NCBI RefSeq assembly: GCF_004341375.1
Contig: NZ_SLXO01000003.1
Location: 1 to 64,000 of the forward strand
DNA from: Rhodothalassium salexigens DSM 2132
Lineage (GTDB): Bacteria > Pseudomonadota > Alphaproteobacteria > Sphingomonadales > Rhodothalassiaceae
DNA: 64,000 bases
Reading direction: 5' to 3'
Both the position numbers and the translations under genes were made by a program. Each line of letters begins with the position of its first letter. Within the stretch, counting starts at the first letter, position 1. The notes beneath the pieces were generated by a model, which was given only the letters and a program-made list of their open reading frames with translations, did no database searches and was not told the origin of the DNA. This document shows, in pieces, positions 8,195 through 16,516 of the stretch.

Positions 8195-9727
8195 ATGTTC
8201 GACAGTTTGAGCGATAAGCTCGGCGCGATTTTCGACGGCCTGCAAAAGCGCGGCGCGCTCAAGGAAGCCGACGTGACCGCCGCCCTGCGCGAGGTCCGTG
8301 TGGCGTTGCTGGAGGCCGACGTGGCGCTGCCCGTGGTCAAGGACCTGATGGGCCGGGTCAAGGCGCGCGCGGTCGGCGCGGAAGTGCTGCGCTCGGTGAC
8401 GCCGGGCCAGCAGGTGATCAAGATCGTCCATGACGAGCTCAAGGAAACGCTTGGCTCGGACGGCCAGGGGCTCAACATCCACCGCGCGCCGCCGGTGCCG
8501 ATCCTGATGGTCGGCCTGCAGGGCTCGGGTAAAACCACGACCAGCGCCAAGATCGCCAAGCGACTGACCGAGCGGGACAAGCAAAAGGTCCTGATGGCCT
8601 CGCTGGACACCCGCCGTCCGGCCGCCATGGAACAGCTCAAGACCCTGGGCGAGCAGAACCAGATCGCCACCCTGCCGATCGTCGAGGGCCAGACCGCCGC
8701 CGATATCGCCAAGCGCGCGCTCCAGGCCGCCAAGCTGCAAGGCTTCGACGTGGTGATCCTGGACACCGCCGGGCGCATGGCCATCGACGAAGACCTGATG
8801 GCCGAGGTCGAGCAGGTGCGCCGCATCGCCGACCCGGCCGAGACGCTGCTGGTCGCCGACAGCCTGACCGGTCAGGACGCGGTGACCACCGCCAAGACCT
8901 TCGACGAGCGCGTCGGCATCACCGGCGTGGTGCTGACCCGGATGGACGGCGACGGCCGCGGCGGCGCGGCCCTGTCCATGCGCGCCGTGACCGGCAAGCC
9001 GATCAAGCTGGTCGGCGTGGGTGAAAAGGCCGACGCGCTGGAAGACTTCCACCCCGAGCGGATCGCCGGGCGCATCCTCGGCATGGGCGACATCGTCAGC
9101 CTGGTGGAAAAGGCCCAGGAGACGTTCGAGCAGGAAAAGGCCGAACGCCTGGCGCGCAAGATGCAGAAGGGCCGCTTCGATCTGGACGATCTGAGCACCC
9201 AGTTGCAGCAGATGCGCAAGATGGGCGGCATGAAAAGCCTGATGGGCATGATGCCCGGCATGGGCAAGCTGCAAAAGCAGATGGACGAGGCCGGCTTCGA
9301 CGACCGCATGATCCGCCGCCAGGAAGCGATCATCTCGTCGATGACGCCCCAGGAGCGCCGGGCGCCCGACCTGATGAACGCGTCGCGCAAGCGCCGGGTC
9401 GCCGCCGGCTGCGGCTTGACCGTGCAAGAGGTCAACCGGCTGCTGAAAATGCACAAACAAATGTCGGGCATGATGAAGCGCATGGGCAAGGCGTCCAAGC
9501 GCGGCGGTGGCATGCCCAACATGGCCGCGCTGATGGGCATGGGCGGGGCGGCCCCGGGCATGGGCGCCAAGCTGCCGCCCGGCATGGGGCTCGGTCCCGG
9601 CGCCATGGGCCCCGGCGGCCCTGGCATGCCCGGCCTGCCCGGCGATGGCGACGGCGACGGTCTGCCGCCGCTGCCGCCCACCGGCGGTGCCGGCAGCGGG
9701 CGCAAACCCAAGCGCCGCAAGAAGTAA
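8195..9727 (+). CDS. ffh: Signal recognition particle protein Ffh
   Basis: Ffh is the GTPase that, with 4.5S RNA, delivers nascent membrane proteins to FtsY and SecYEG. The 510-residue protein has the N-domain (MFDSLSDKLGAIF), the G-domain P-loop GLQGSGKTT, DTAGRM, and the G4 equivalent TRMDGD. The methionine-rich M-domain has MKSLMGMMPGMG and KRRVAAGCGLTVQEVNRLLK. The tail beyond about residue 430 is long and rich in Met, Gly and Pro, unlike the short tail of E. coli Ffh. I chose ATG 8195 (GGAG seven bases upstream) over the adjacent ATG 8192. It heads the ffh-rpsP-rimM-trmD-rplS cluster, an order common in alphaproteobacteria. Confidence 0.97.
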   Translation: MFDSLSDKLGAIFDGLQKRGALKEADVTAALREVRVALLEADVALPVVKDLMGRVKARAVGAEVLRSVTPGQQVIKIVHDELKETLGSDGQGLNIHRAPPVPILMVGLQGSGKTTTSAKIAKRLTERDKQKVLMASLDTRRPAAMEQLKTLGEQNQIATLPIVEGQTAADIAKRALQAAKLQGFDVVILDTAGRMAIDEDLMAEVEQVRRIADPAETLLVADSLTGQDAVTTAKTFDERVGITGVVLTRMDGDGRGGAALSMRAVTGKPIKLVGVGEKADALEDFHPERIAGRILGMGDIVSLVEKAQETFEQEKAERLARKMQKGRFDLDDLSTQLQQMRKMGGMKSLMGMMPGMGKLQKQMDEAGFDDRMIRRQEAIISSMTPQERRAPDLMNASRKRRVAAGCGLTVQEVNRLLKMHKQMSGMMKRMGKASKRGGGMPNMAALMGMGGAAPGMGAKLPPGMGLGPGAMGPGGPGMPGLPGDGDGDGLPPLPPTGGAGSGRKPKRRKK

Positions 9728-9804
9728 CCCCTGATACGGCGCCGTGTCGGGGCTTGTGCACCTGCGCTCCCCGGCCGCCGCCCCCGACCGAACAAACCCA
9801 ACCC

Positions 9805-9820
9805 GATCCCGCGCGGGATC
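9805..9820. repeat. Perfect 16-bp palindrome upstream of rpsP
   Basis: GATCCCGCGCGGGATC is completely self-complementary. It sits 24 bases before the rpsP start, overlapping the leader just upstream of the AAGGAAGG ribosome-binding site. No T-tract follows, so it is not an intrinsic terminator. It could be a protein-binding site or a leader hairpin. Confidence 0.6.
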
Positions 9821-9844
9821 ACCAGTCAAGGAAGGACCAACCCC

Positions 9845-10228
9845 ATGGCACTCGCAATTCGCCTGTCCCGCGGCGGCGCCAAGAAGCGCCCCTATTACCG
9901 CATCGTGGTGGCCGACAGCCGCATGCCCCGCGACGGCCGCTTCATCGAGAAGGTCGGCACCTATAACCCGACCCTGCCCAAGGACCATGACGAGCGTCTC
10001 CGCATGGACCTGGACAAGATCAAGGACTGGATGGCCAAGGGTGCCCAGCCCACCGACCGGGTGGCGCGGTTCCTGGAAAATGCCGGCGTGATGGACAAGA
10101 AGACGCGCAACAACCCCAACAAGGCCAAGCCGTCGAAGAAGACCCTGGAGCGCCAGGAAGAGAAGCGCCAGAAGGAAGAAGAGCGCAAGGAAGCCGAAGC
10201 CGCCGCCAAGGAAGAAGCCGAGGCGTAA
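9845..10228 (+). CDS. rpsP: 30S ribosomal protein S16
   Basis: S16 binds 16S rRNA early in 30S assembly. The first 80 residues are canonical ([20 protein letters not shown], then [21 protein letters not shown]). The protein is 127 residues, well above the about 80 of E. coli. The excess is a Lys/Glu-rich, probably helical and disordered tail from about residue 88 on ([15 protein letters not shown] and repeated E/K/A). Such tails are frequent in alphaproteobacterial S16. ATG 9845 follows AAGGAAGG. Confidence 0.97.
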   Translation: MALAIRLSRGGAKKRPYYRIVVADSRMPRDGRFIEKVGTYNPTLPKDHDERLRMDLDKIKDWMAKGAQPTDRVARFLENAGVMDKKTRNNPNKAKPSKKTLERQEEKRQKEEERKEAEAAAKEEAEA

Positions 10229-10294
10229 CCGGCTTGGACCGACCGGGGTTCGGCTGATCGCACCCCGGTCGCCGCCGCGCAAGGAGGCCGCGCC

Positions 10295-10900
10295 ATGGCC
10301 GCAGCCGACCCCGACGACCGTACCGACAACCGCCACTGGGTGTGCGTGGCCGCCTTGGCCGGCGCCCATGGGGTGCGCGGCGAGGTGCGGGTCAAGACCT
10401 TCACCGACACGCCCGACGCCCTGGCGCGGTTCGAGACGCTGCACAAGGGCGCCTGCGGGCCGGTCTGCCGGCTGACCCTGACCCGGCCGATCAAGGGCGG
10501 CATGGCCGGCCGGATCGACGGTGTCACCAGCCGCGAGGACGCCCAGGCGTTGAGCGGCACAAGGCTTTACGTGCCGCGCACCGCCTTGCCCGACGACGCC
10601 GACGAGGACGAGTTCTATCTGGCCGATCTGGTCGGCTTGACCGCGCTCGACCTCGACGGTCGGCCGCTCGGCCGCGTCCAGGGCGTGCCCAATTATGGCG
10701 CCGGCGACCTGATCGAGCTGCGTCTCGACACCCCGGTCAAGGGCTTCGGCCGGTCGCCATTGATCCCGTTCGAGGCGCGCTGGGTGCCCGAGGTGGCGAT
10801 CGATGCGGGCACCCTGACCGTCGACCTGGCCGGCTGGTTGGCCCGCCAGGTGGACGGTAGCGACCCGGACGCCCCGGCGGGCGGCAAGGCCGGCGGTTGA
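10295..10900 (+). CDS. rimM: Ribosome maturation factor RimM
   Basis: RimM helps assemble the 3' (head) domain of the 30S subunit and binds S19. The 201-residue protein starts with the conserved [16 protein letters not shown] motif of the N-terminal beta-barrel (residues about 15-30). The PRC-barrel-like C-domain shows [11 protein letters not shown] and [12 protein letters not shown]. Start ATG 10295 is preceded by AAGGAGG. It sits between rpsP and trmD, as in many bacteria, and ends just upstream of the trmD start. Confidence 0.95.
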   Translation: MAAADPDDRTDNRHWVCVAALAGAHGVRGEVRVKTFTDTPDALARFETLHKGACGPVCRLTLTRPIKGGMAGRIDGVTSREDAQALSGTRLYVPRTALPDDADEDEFYLADLVGLTALDLDGRPLGRVQGVPNYGAGDLIELRLDTPVKGFGRSPLIPFEARWVPEVAIDAGTLTVDLAGWLARQVDGSDPDAPAGGKAGG

Positions 10901-10914
10901 GCGGAGACCGAGCC

Positions 10915-11658
10915 ATGAGCGAGGCGCCCACCGCCGACACCCGCCCGGTATTCACCGCCCAGGTGCTGTCGATCCTGCCCGAGATGTTTCCCGGGCCATT
11001 GGGATTGAGCCTCGCCGGCCGCGCGCTCGACCGCGGCATCTGGGGGTTGAAAACCCTGGACATCCGCGACTTTTCACGCGATAAGCACCGGTCCGTCGAT
11101 GACACCCCGGCCGGTGGCGGCCCGGGGATGGTGATGCGTGCCGACATCGTGGCCGATGCCATCGATGCGGCGCGGGCGGACGCCGACCCTGATTGGCCGC
11201 TGGTTTATCTGTCGCCGCGCGGGCGCCGGTTCGACCAGGCGATGGCCGGCGACTGGGCGGCACGCGGCGGGGTGACGCTGCTGTGCGGCCGGTTCGAAGG
11301 CGTCGACCAGCGCGTGCTGGATGCGCGCGGGGTCGAAGAGGTGTCGGTGGGCGACTTTGTGCTGTCGGGCGGGGAGCCTGCGGCCATCGTCATGCTCGAC
11401 GCGGTGATCCGGCTGTTGCCCGGCGTCATGGGCAAGGCCGAGAGCGCCGAGGAAGAGAGTTTTTCGGCGGGGCTTCTCGAAGCGCCGCACTATACCCGCC
11501 CCACCGTGTGGGACGGGCGCGCGATCCCGGACGTGCTGTTGTCCGGTCACCATGGGCGGATCGCTGCCTGGCGGCAGGATCGGGCCGAAGAAATCACCCG
11601 CTTACGTCGGCCGGACCTGTGGTCGACCTATGAGCGGACAGCAAATGAAGAAGGATAG
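10915..11658 (+). CDS. trmD: tRNA (guanine37-N1)-methyltransferase TrmD
   Basis: TrmD uses SAM to methylate G37 next to the anticodon and prevents +1 frameshifting. The 247-residue protein shows the SPOUT-class trefoil-knot motifs: [28 protein letters not shown] and [20 protein letters not shown]. The N-terminal [13 protein letters not shown] is family-typical. ATG 10915 has CGGAG eight bases upstream. A TTG at 10897 in the same frame, inside rimM, is unlikely. rplS follows five bases after the stop. Confidence 0.97.
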   Translation: MSEAPTADTRPVFTAQVLSILPEMFPGPLGLSLAGRALDRGIWGLKTLDIRDFSRDKHRSVDDTPAGGGPGMVMRADIVADAIDAARADADPDWPLVYLSPRGRRFDQAMAGDWAARGGVTLLCGRFEGVDQRVLDARGVEEVSVGDFVLSGGEPAAIVMLDAVIRLLPGVMGKAESAEEESFSAGLLEAPHYTRPTVWDGRAIPDVLLSGHHGRIAAWRQDRAEEITRLRRPDLWSTYERTANEEG

Positions 11659-11663
11659 GGCAG

Positions 11664-12080
11664 ATGAACCCGATCGAGAAACTGGAACAGGAACAGCTCG
11701 CCAAGCTGACCGACGGCAAGACGATCCCCGAATTCGGGCCCGGCGACACGGTGCGCCTGCAACTCAAGGTGGTCGAAGGCAATCGCGAGCGGCTGCAGCC
11801 GTTCGAGGGCGTGGTGATCGCGCGCTCGGGCAAGGGCATCCACGAATCGTTCACCATGCGCAAAACCTCGTTCGGCGAGGGCGTGGAGCGGGTGTTCCCG
11901 GTCTATTCGCCCAATATCGCCAAGATCGACGTGATCCGTCGCGGTGCCGTGCGCCGGGCCAAGCTCTACTATCTGCGCGGCCGCACCGGTAAGGCTGCCC
12001 GGATTCCCGAGCGCAAGGACTGGCGCCGCAAGCCGAAAAACGCCCAAGCGGCGAAACCCACCACCAAACCGGCGCAGTAA
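11664..12080 (+). CDS. rplS: 50S ribosomal protein L19
   Basis: L19 lies at the 30S/50S interface. The 138-residue protein contains the conserved core [41 protein letters not shown] and [20 protein letters not shown], followed by [18 protein letters not shown]. The C-terminal 20 residues ([16 protein letters not shown]) are an extra basic, Ala/Pro-rich tail. ATG 11664 follows an AAGGA-type site. It is last in the ffh-rplS cluster and an intrinsic terminator follows about 70 bases later. Confidence 0.97.
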   Translation: MNPIEKLEQEQLAKLTDGKTIPEFGPGDTVRLQLKVVEGNRERLQPFEGVVIARSGKGIHESFTMRKTSFGEGVERVFPVYSPNIAKIDVIRRGAVRRAKLYYLRGRTGKAARIPERKDWRRKPKNAQAAKPTTKPAQ

Positions 12081-12150
12081 CCGGGGCGGGCCGCACGGGT
12101 CCTGCCCCCAAGGGCACCCCGCAGGCCAGCCACAGGCTGTATGACCGATC

Positions 12151-12185
12151 AGGCGGTGCCCCTTGAGGGGTGCCGCCTTTTTTCG
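12151..12185 (+). terminator. Rho-independent terminator after rplS
   Basis: GGCGGTGCCCC pairs with GGGGTGCCGCC around the loop TTGA. The two central pairs are G-U wobbles, so the 11-bp stem is unbroken. It is followed directly by TTTTTT. It ends the ffh-rpsP-rimM-trmD-rplS transcript before asd. Confidence 0.85.
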
Positions 12186-12284
12186 TTTTGATTGGACCCA
12201 CAGGGTCTTGTTTGATCGCCCGACCGACGCTGCCGCGATCGCGCGCGCCGCCGCCACCGGGCCCACAGATTTGAGGAACAGTCC

Positions 12285-13310
12285 ATGAGCTATCGCATCG
12301 CCGTAGTGGGCGCCACCGGCCTGGTCGGCCAGGAAATGCTCAACATCCTGGCCGAACGCGAGTTCCCCGCCGCCCGGGTGCACGCGCTGGCGTCGCGCCG
12401 GTCGCTCGGCCAGACCGCCGCCTATGGCGAGCGGACGCTGAAGGTGGCAGCACTCGACGATTTCGATTTTTCCCAGGTGGATATCGCCTTGTTCGCCGCG
12501 GGTGGCTCGGTGGCCGCCGAGCACGCGCCGCGCGCCGCTCACGCCGGCGCCATGGTGATCGACAATTCGTCGCACTTCCGCATGGACCCCGACGTGCCGC
12601 TGGTGGTGCCCGAGGTGAACCCCGAGGCCCTGGGCCAGGCCAGCAAGCGCATCATCGCCAACCCCAATTGCTCGACCGCGCAGATGGTGGTGGCGTTGAA
12701 GCCGCTCCACGACCGGGCGATTTTGCGCCGGGTGTCGGTGGCCACCTATCAGGCGGTGTCGGGGGCGGGCAAGGCGGCGTCGGACGAGTTGTTCACCCAG
12801 ACCCGCAACATCTTCGTCAACCAGGAGCCCGAGCCCGAGGCGTTCACCAAGCAGATCGCCTTCAACGTGATCCCGCATATCGACGTGTTCATGGACGACG
12901 GCGCGACCAAGGAAGAATGGAAGATGGTGGTCGAGACCAAGAAGATCCTCGACCCCAAGGTGCGGGTGTTTGCCACCTGCGTGCGCGTGCCGGTGTTCGT
13001 GGGCCATGCCGAGGCGCTGCACCTGGAGTTCGCCCAGCCGATCGAGCCCGACGAGGCGCGCGAGATCCTGCGCGAAGCACCGGGCGTGCTGGTGGTCGAC
13101 AAGCCCGAGGACGGCGGCTATGTGACGCCGGTCGAAGCCGCCGGCGAGTTCGCCACCTATGTCAGCCGCATCCGCACCGACCCCACGGTCGAACACGGGC
13201 TGGCGCTGTGGTGCGTGTCGGACAATCTGCGCAAGGGCGCGGCGCTCAACGCGGTACAGATCGCCGAAAGCCTGATCGCCCGCCACCTGCCCGCACCGGC
13301 CGGCGACTGA
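12285..13310 (+). CDS. asd: Aspartate-semialdehyde dehydrogenase
   Basis: Asd reduces aspartyl phosphate with NADPH to aspartate semialdehyde, the branch point to lysine, diaminopimelate, threonine and methionine. The 341-residue protein has the NADP-binding start YRIAVVGATGLVGQEML and the catalytic cysteine in NPNCSTAQ (Cys129). Other visible features are the substrate-binding TYQAVSGAGK and the late FATCVRVPVFVGHAEA segment. ATG 12285 has GAGGA upstream. It stands alone after the rplS terminator, so it should have its own promoter in the 100-base gap. None is obvious by eye. Confidence 0.96.
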   Translation: MSYRIAVVGATGLVGQEMLNILAEREFPAARVHALASRRSLGQTAAYGERTLKVAALDDFDFSQVDIALFAAGGSVAAEHAPRAAHAGAMVIDNSSHFRMDPDVPLVVPEVNPEALGQASKRIIANPNCSTAQMVVALKPLHDRAILRRVSVATYQAVSGAGKAASDELFTQTRNIFVNQEPEPEAFTKQIAFNVIPHIDVFMDDGATKEEWKMVVETKKILDPKVRVFATCVRVPVFVGHAEALHLEFAQPIEPDEAREILREAPGVLVVDKPEDGGYVTPVEAAGEFATYVSRIRTDPTVEHGLALWCVSDNLRKGAALNAVQIAESLIARHLPAPAGD

Positions 13311-13632
13311 CCGCGCCGGCCGATGAGGCCGCCGCGGCGGGCCCGGTCGAGACCGGCCCGACCGCCCGTCGCCGGCGCGCCCTGGAGACGGCCGATCGGG
13401 ACACAGGCGCAACGTGCCGGTGATTGCGGTTCGAAAACGGTGGCCGCGCCCCGGCGGCAAGCCTGGTGCAGTGTCGTTCAATACCGACCGCCCTCGCCCG
13501 ACCCGTCAGCCGTGTGGCGGTGACCGGCGCCGCCGGATTGGCCGATGCCGACCGGATACCGGCCATGTTGCACCAGACCGCCGGCGGTCGAGATCGCCTG
13601 CCGATCAACACCGGGGACGTTTCGCCGTCGGG
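13311..13632. other. Intergenic stretch without a supported gene
   Basis: These 322 GC-rich bases separate asd from the convergent short-chain dehydrogenase gene. Open frames exist on both strands, but none has a recognisable product, a ribosome-binding site or a family motif. I see no intrinsic terminator and no RNA gene. It could be a remnant of a lost gene. Confidence 0.5.
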
Positions 13633-14454
13633 TCAGCGCCGGGCGCTGTCCGAGGTGCTGGCGCCGGCCCCGGTCGGTTGGGCTGCATCGTCGGCGCGGG
13701 CCGGCGGGCGCATGAGCGCGAAGTAAAGCGGGTAGGGCAGGCAGCGCAGCAGCTTGAGCAGCAGGGTGAACCGGCGCGGAAACGAGATCTCGAACCGGCG
13801 GGTCTTCAACCCGGCGATAATTCGGTCGGCGGCCTTGTCGGCGCTGATGATGAACGGCATGGGGAAGGGGTTGCTGGCGGTCATCGGCGTGTCGACGAAA
13901 CCCGGCGACACCACCTGCACCAGCACGCCGTCGCGCCCCGCCTCGGGATGCAGCGACTCCGCCACATGGGTCATCGCCGCCTTGGACGCGCCATAGGCCG
14001 CCGCACCGGGCAGGCCGGTATAGCCCGCCACCGACGAGATCAGCATGATCCGGCCCCGCCCGCGGGCGCGCATGCGCCCAAACGCCGCCAGCGCCACGGT
14101 CAGCGCGGCGAAGAAATTGACCTCGAAATGATCGCGGAACAGCTTGACCGTCAACGTGTCGGCGGGCGCCAGTTTCCAGAACCCGGCACCATAGATCAGC
14201 GTCGCGACCGGTCCGAGCGCTTGCTCCACCTGATCGAGCGCCGCCGCGACCGCCGCCTCGTCGGTGGCGTCGAGCGGCACCGGCACGATACGGGCGGCCT
14301 TGGGCCCGGCCTCGTCGGCGACCGCCTGCAACTTGTCCGCCGAGCGCGCCGAAATCGCCACCGGCACCCCGGCACGCGCCAGCTTGAGCGCCACCGACCG
14401 GCCCATACCGGTGGACGCACCAACGATCCAGACGGGGCCTTCCACTCGGGTCAT
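13633..14454 (-). CDS. Short-chain dehydrogenase/reductase
   Basis: The 273-residue protein is a classical SDR. It has the dinucleotide-binding motif VWIVGASTGMGRSVALKLA at the N-terminus, the NNAG-equivalent YGAG, the catalytic Ser in LISSVAGYTG, and Tyr and Lys in AAAYGASKAAM. A probable membrane-associated C-terminal segment (FTLLLKLLRCLPYPLYFALM) suggests action on a lipid or membrane substrate. The start ATG 14454 overlaps the stop of the DUF6134 gene (ATGA), so the two are translationally coupled. It lies in the sigma/anti-sigma operon and may be one of its targets. The exact substrate is unknown. Confidence 0.85.
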   Translation of the reverse strand: MTRVEGPVWIVGASTGMGRSVALKLARAGVPVAISARSADKLQAVADEAGPKAARIVPVPLDATDEAAVAAALDQVEQALGPVATLIYGAGFWKLAPADTLTVKLFRDHFEVNFFAALTVALAAFGRMRARGRGRIMLISSVAGYTGLPGAAAYGASKAAMTHVAESLHPEAGRDGVLVQVVSPGFVDTPMTASNPFPMPFIISADKAADRIIAGLKTRRFEISFPRRFTLLLKLLRCLPYPLYFALMRPPARADDAAQPTGAGASTSDSARR

Positions 14455-15257
14455 GATGCGTGGGTCTCCTGCTCTTTGGGGTCGATGCAATGGCCGATCA
14501 GCGGGTGCTGGGCCAGATCGTCTTGAACCGGCGCCACGGGGCGGCGGGTCGGGCGATAGACGATGGTCGAGCCGTCGCGCTTGACCTGAAAGGCGATTTT
14601 GGCGAGGCACCGGTCGGCATCGTACCAGAGGTCGAATGCCAGGTCCGGCCCGCTCAGATGATAGCGCGTGGCCTCGATCCGCTGCTTCGCCTGATCGGCG
14701 GGCGCTGCAACGGCGTCCGGCCCGCGCCCGGTAATGGTCACGTCCATGACCGCCCCGGTCTGAGTGTTGATCAGGCGGTCCTGATCCGGCGTCGCGGGGT
14801 GCCAGTAGCTGGTCGCCAACAGGCCGTCGGGGGCCGACACGTCGACGGTTTCGCCGGCGCCGGTGACGATCCGATAGCCGCCGTCAACCCACTGGGCCTC
14901 GACGCTCAGATCGGTGCCGTTATTGTTGGTTGCGCTGTTCAACGCCACCAGGCGGCCGTTTCGCCACACCTCGCGATTGTCGTGTTCGTAGCGATAAACG
15001 GTGATAAAGGCGAACTTGACCTTGAGCCGGATCGACACGTCGACCGCCAAGCCGCCGTCGGGCAGGGCCTTGAAGGCGATCTCATGGCGGCCGATGGTCT
15101 CGCCTTTGCGCAACACGTCGAAGCCGAAGCCCGGCTGTGGACCCAGGTTAGCCCAAGCGGCTCCGGCGCTTGCCAGGGCGAGCGCCAAGCATGTGACCAG
15201 CGCAGCCCGGCGACCGCAATTGGCCGCCCCGGTCGTCGCCGTGCGGGCGCGGATCAG
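14451..15257 (-). CDS. DUF6134-type exported protein
   Basis: The conserved part starts after a signal-like segment (RRAALVTCLALALASAGAAWA) and continues with FGFDVLRKGETIGRHEIAF. It then has alternating beta strands such as VSIRLKVKFAFITVYRYEHD and ATSYWHPATPDQDRLINTQTG. I recognise this as the DUF6134 family, periplasmic beta-rich proteins of unknown function often found near stress sigma factors. No ATG or GTG precedes the signal peptide. The plausible starts are CTG near 15257, overlapping the ChrR stop, or TTG at 15188, so the start is uncertain. The stop overlaps the SDR start. Function unknown. Confidence 0.65.
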   Translation of the reverse strand: MIRARTATTGAANCGRRAALVTCLALALASAGAAWANLGPQPGFGFDVLRKGETIGRHEIAFKALPDGGLAVDVSIRLKVKFAFITVYRYEHDNREVWRNGRLVALNSATNNNGTDLSVEAQWVDGGYRIVTGAGETVDVSAPDGLLATSYWHPATPDQDRLINTQTGAVMDVTITGRGPDAVAAPADQAKQRIEATRYHLSGPDLAFDLWYDADRCLAKIAFQVKRDGSTIVYRPTRRPVAPVQDDLAQHPLIGHCIDPKEQETHAS

Positions 15258-15934
15258 GTCTTGAGAAATGGGTTGACCACCCAGCCCAGCGCGCCGGTCA
15301 AGCGCACCGGAGCGTCGAGCACGATCAGACACAGGCAGCCCTCCTTGGCATCGGCCACGGGCTGGTGAATATCCCCGCCGTCGGCCTCGCAAAAATCGCC
15401 GGCGTCCAGGTCGATATCGCCGTCGCGGTAGCCCCCCTGCAACACCACGGTGTATTCGCGGCCGCGATGGCTGTGCTGGGGCATGGCACGGCCGGGGTCG
15501 ACCTTGAGCAGCGAAACACGGAACACATCGCTGCCGGGCAGATCGATACGCGCTTCGGTCACGCCATTGCCGCGTCGCTTCCAATCGAGCCCGTCGAGCG
15601 AGCCCTTGATATAGGGGCGCAAGGGTTCGGGCACCAACGCCAGGGCCGCGTCGTCGAGACCGCCGGCATCCATGCCCGGCATCTCGGCGCCGGCCGTCTC
15701 GTCGCCGAAGTCTTCGTCGTCAAGCCGTGCCAACACATCGTCGAGCGCGTCGTCCGACAGGCTCTCATCGTCGAGCGCGCACAACAAGCCGCCGCCAAGC
15801 GTCATGGTTTCGGTATACGCCGATCGCGCCCGGTCGCTCAGACTCAGGTGCGTCGCCACGGCCAACGCGACCGGTTCGGCCAGGCTGCCGCTGACATAAT
15901 CGAGCATCAGCGCGTCGTCGATTTGGGTTTGCAT
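15254..15934 (-). CDS. ChrR-family anti-sigma factor lacking the N-terminal zinc cysteines
   Basis: ChrR proteins hold an ECF sigma factor inactive until singlet oxygen or organic peroxide breaks the complex. The 226-residue protein has the anti-sigma domain at 1-90 (ALMLDYVSGSLAEPVALAVATH) and a cupin domain at about 120-210. The cupin metal residues are present (PQHSHRGREY, and His in GGDIHQP). In the anti-sigma domain the family motif H-x3-C-x2-C is replaced: after His29 the sequence is LSLSDRAR, so both cysteines are Ser33 and Ala36, and the N-terminal His is also absent. The domain may fold without zinc or respond differently. The sigma gene ends three bases upstream. Confidence 0.85.
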   Translation of the reverse strand: MQTQIDDALMLDYVSGSLAEPVALAVATHLSLSDRARSAYTETMTLGGGLLCALDDESLSDDALDDVLARLDDEDFGDETAGAEMPGMDAGGLDDAALALVPEPLRPYIKGSLDGLDWKRRGNGVTEARIDLPGSDVFRVSLLKVDPGRAMPQHSHRGREYTVVLQGGYRDGDIDLDAGDFCEADGGDIHQPVADAKEGCLCLIVLDAPVRLTGALGWVVNPFLKT

Positions 15935-15937
15935 GGT

Positions 15938-16516
15938 TCAGCTATCCGGCAAAGTCGTCTTCAATCGGGTCAGGGCCAGGCGAATCCGTGATTTCACGGT
16001 GCCCAGCGGCAGACCCAGTTCCTCGGCGATCGCCCGGTGCGATTTATCCTCGTAGAACGCCTTCTTGATCACCAGCGCCTGGTCGTCGGGCAAGCCGGCG
16101 ATGCGATCGGCGAGCACCGCCCCGGTTTCGTTCGCCTCATAGGTTTCGTCCTGCGTCTCGACGGGTTGTTCGAGATGCAGAAAATCTTCTTCTCGCAGAT
16201 CCGGGCGGCCCTCACGGCGCAACATGTCGATCCGCTTGTTGCGCACGATGGTGAACAGCCAGGTGGACACCGACGCCTTGGCCGGGTTGAAGCTGGCCGC
16301 CTTGCGCCACACCGCCACCATCGCCTCTTGAGCGATTTCTTCAGCGGTGTGCGGGTCGGCGCCCGCCCGCATGCCATATGCCTTCAGCTTGGGCGCAAAA
16401 TGCGCGAAAAGCCGGGCGAAGGCTGCCCTGTCTCGTTCCTGCGCAATCGCGACCATCATGGCGCGCAGATCCGCCTCGGTGACGCCAGCCGAACGTGCGG
16501 CCGACGGTTGCGGCAT
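15938..16516 (-). CDS. ECF sigma factor, RpoE/ChrR-partner type (ECF11-like)
   Basis: The protein has sigma region 2 (FARLFAHFAPKLKAYGMRAG, then EEIAQEAMVAVWRKAASFNP and STWLFTIVRNKRIDMLRR). Region 4 follows (DDQALVIKKAFYEDKSHRAIAEELGLPLGTVKSRIRLALTRL), with the helix-turn-helix near the end. Immediate linkage to a ChrR-type anti-sigma factor places it in the group that controls responses to singlet oxygen. I place the start at ATG 16516 (192 residues). An ATG 24 codons upstream gives a longer form and cannot be excluded, since neither has a strong ribosome-binding site. It leads the operon sigma-chrR-DUF6134-SDR and probably activates its own promoter. Confidence 0.88.
   Translation of the reverse strand: MPQPSAARSAGVTEADLRAMMVAIAQERDRAAFARLFAHFAPKLKAYGMRAGADPHTAEEIAQEAMVAVWRKAASFNPAKASVSTWLFTIVRNKRIDMLRREGRPDLREEDFLHLEQPVETQDETYEANETGAVLADRIAGLPDDQALVIKKAFYEDKSHRAIAEELGLPLGTVKSRIRLALTRLKTTLPDS

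Noticed and set aside
13414..13726. Short open frames between asd and the SDR gene
   Set aside because: No start signals, no family motifs and overlap with the SDR 3' end. I left the stretch as non-coding.
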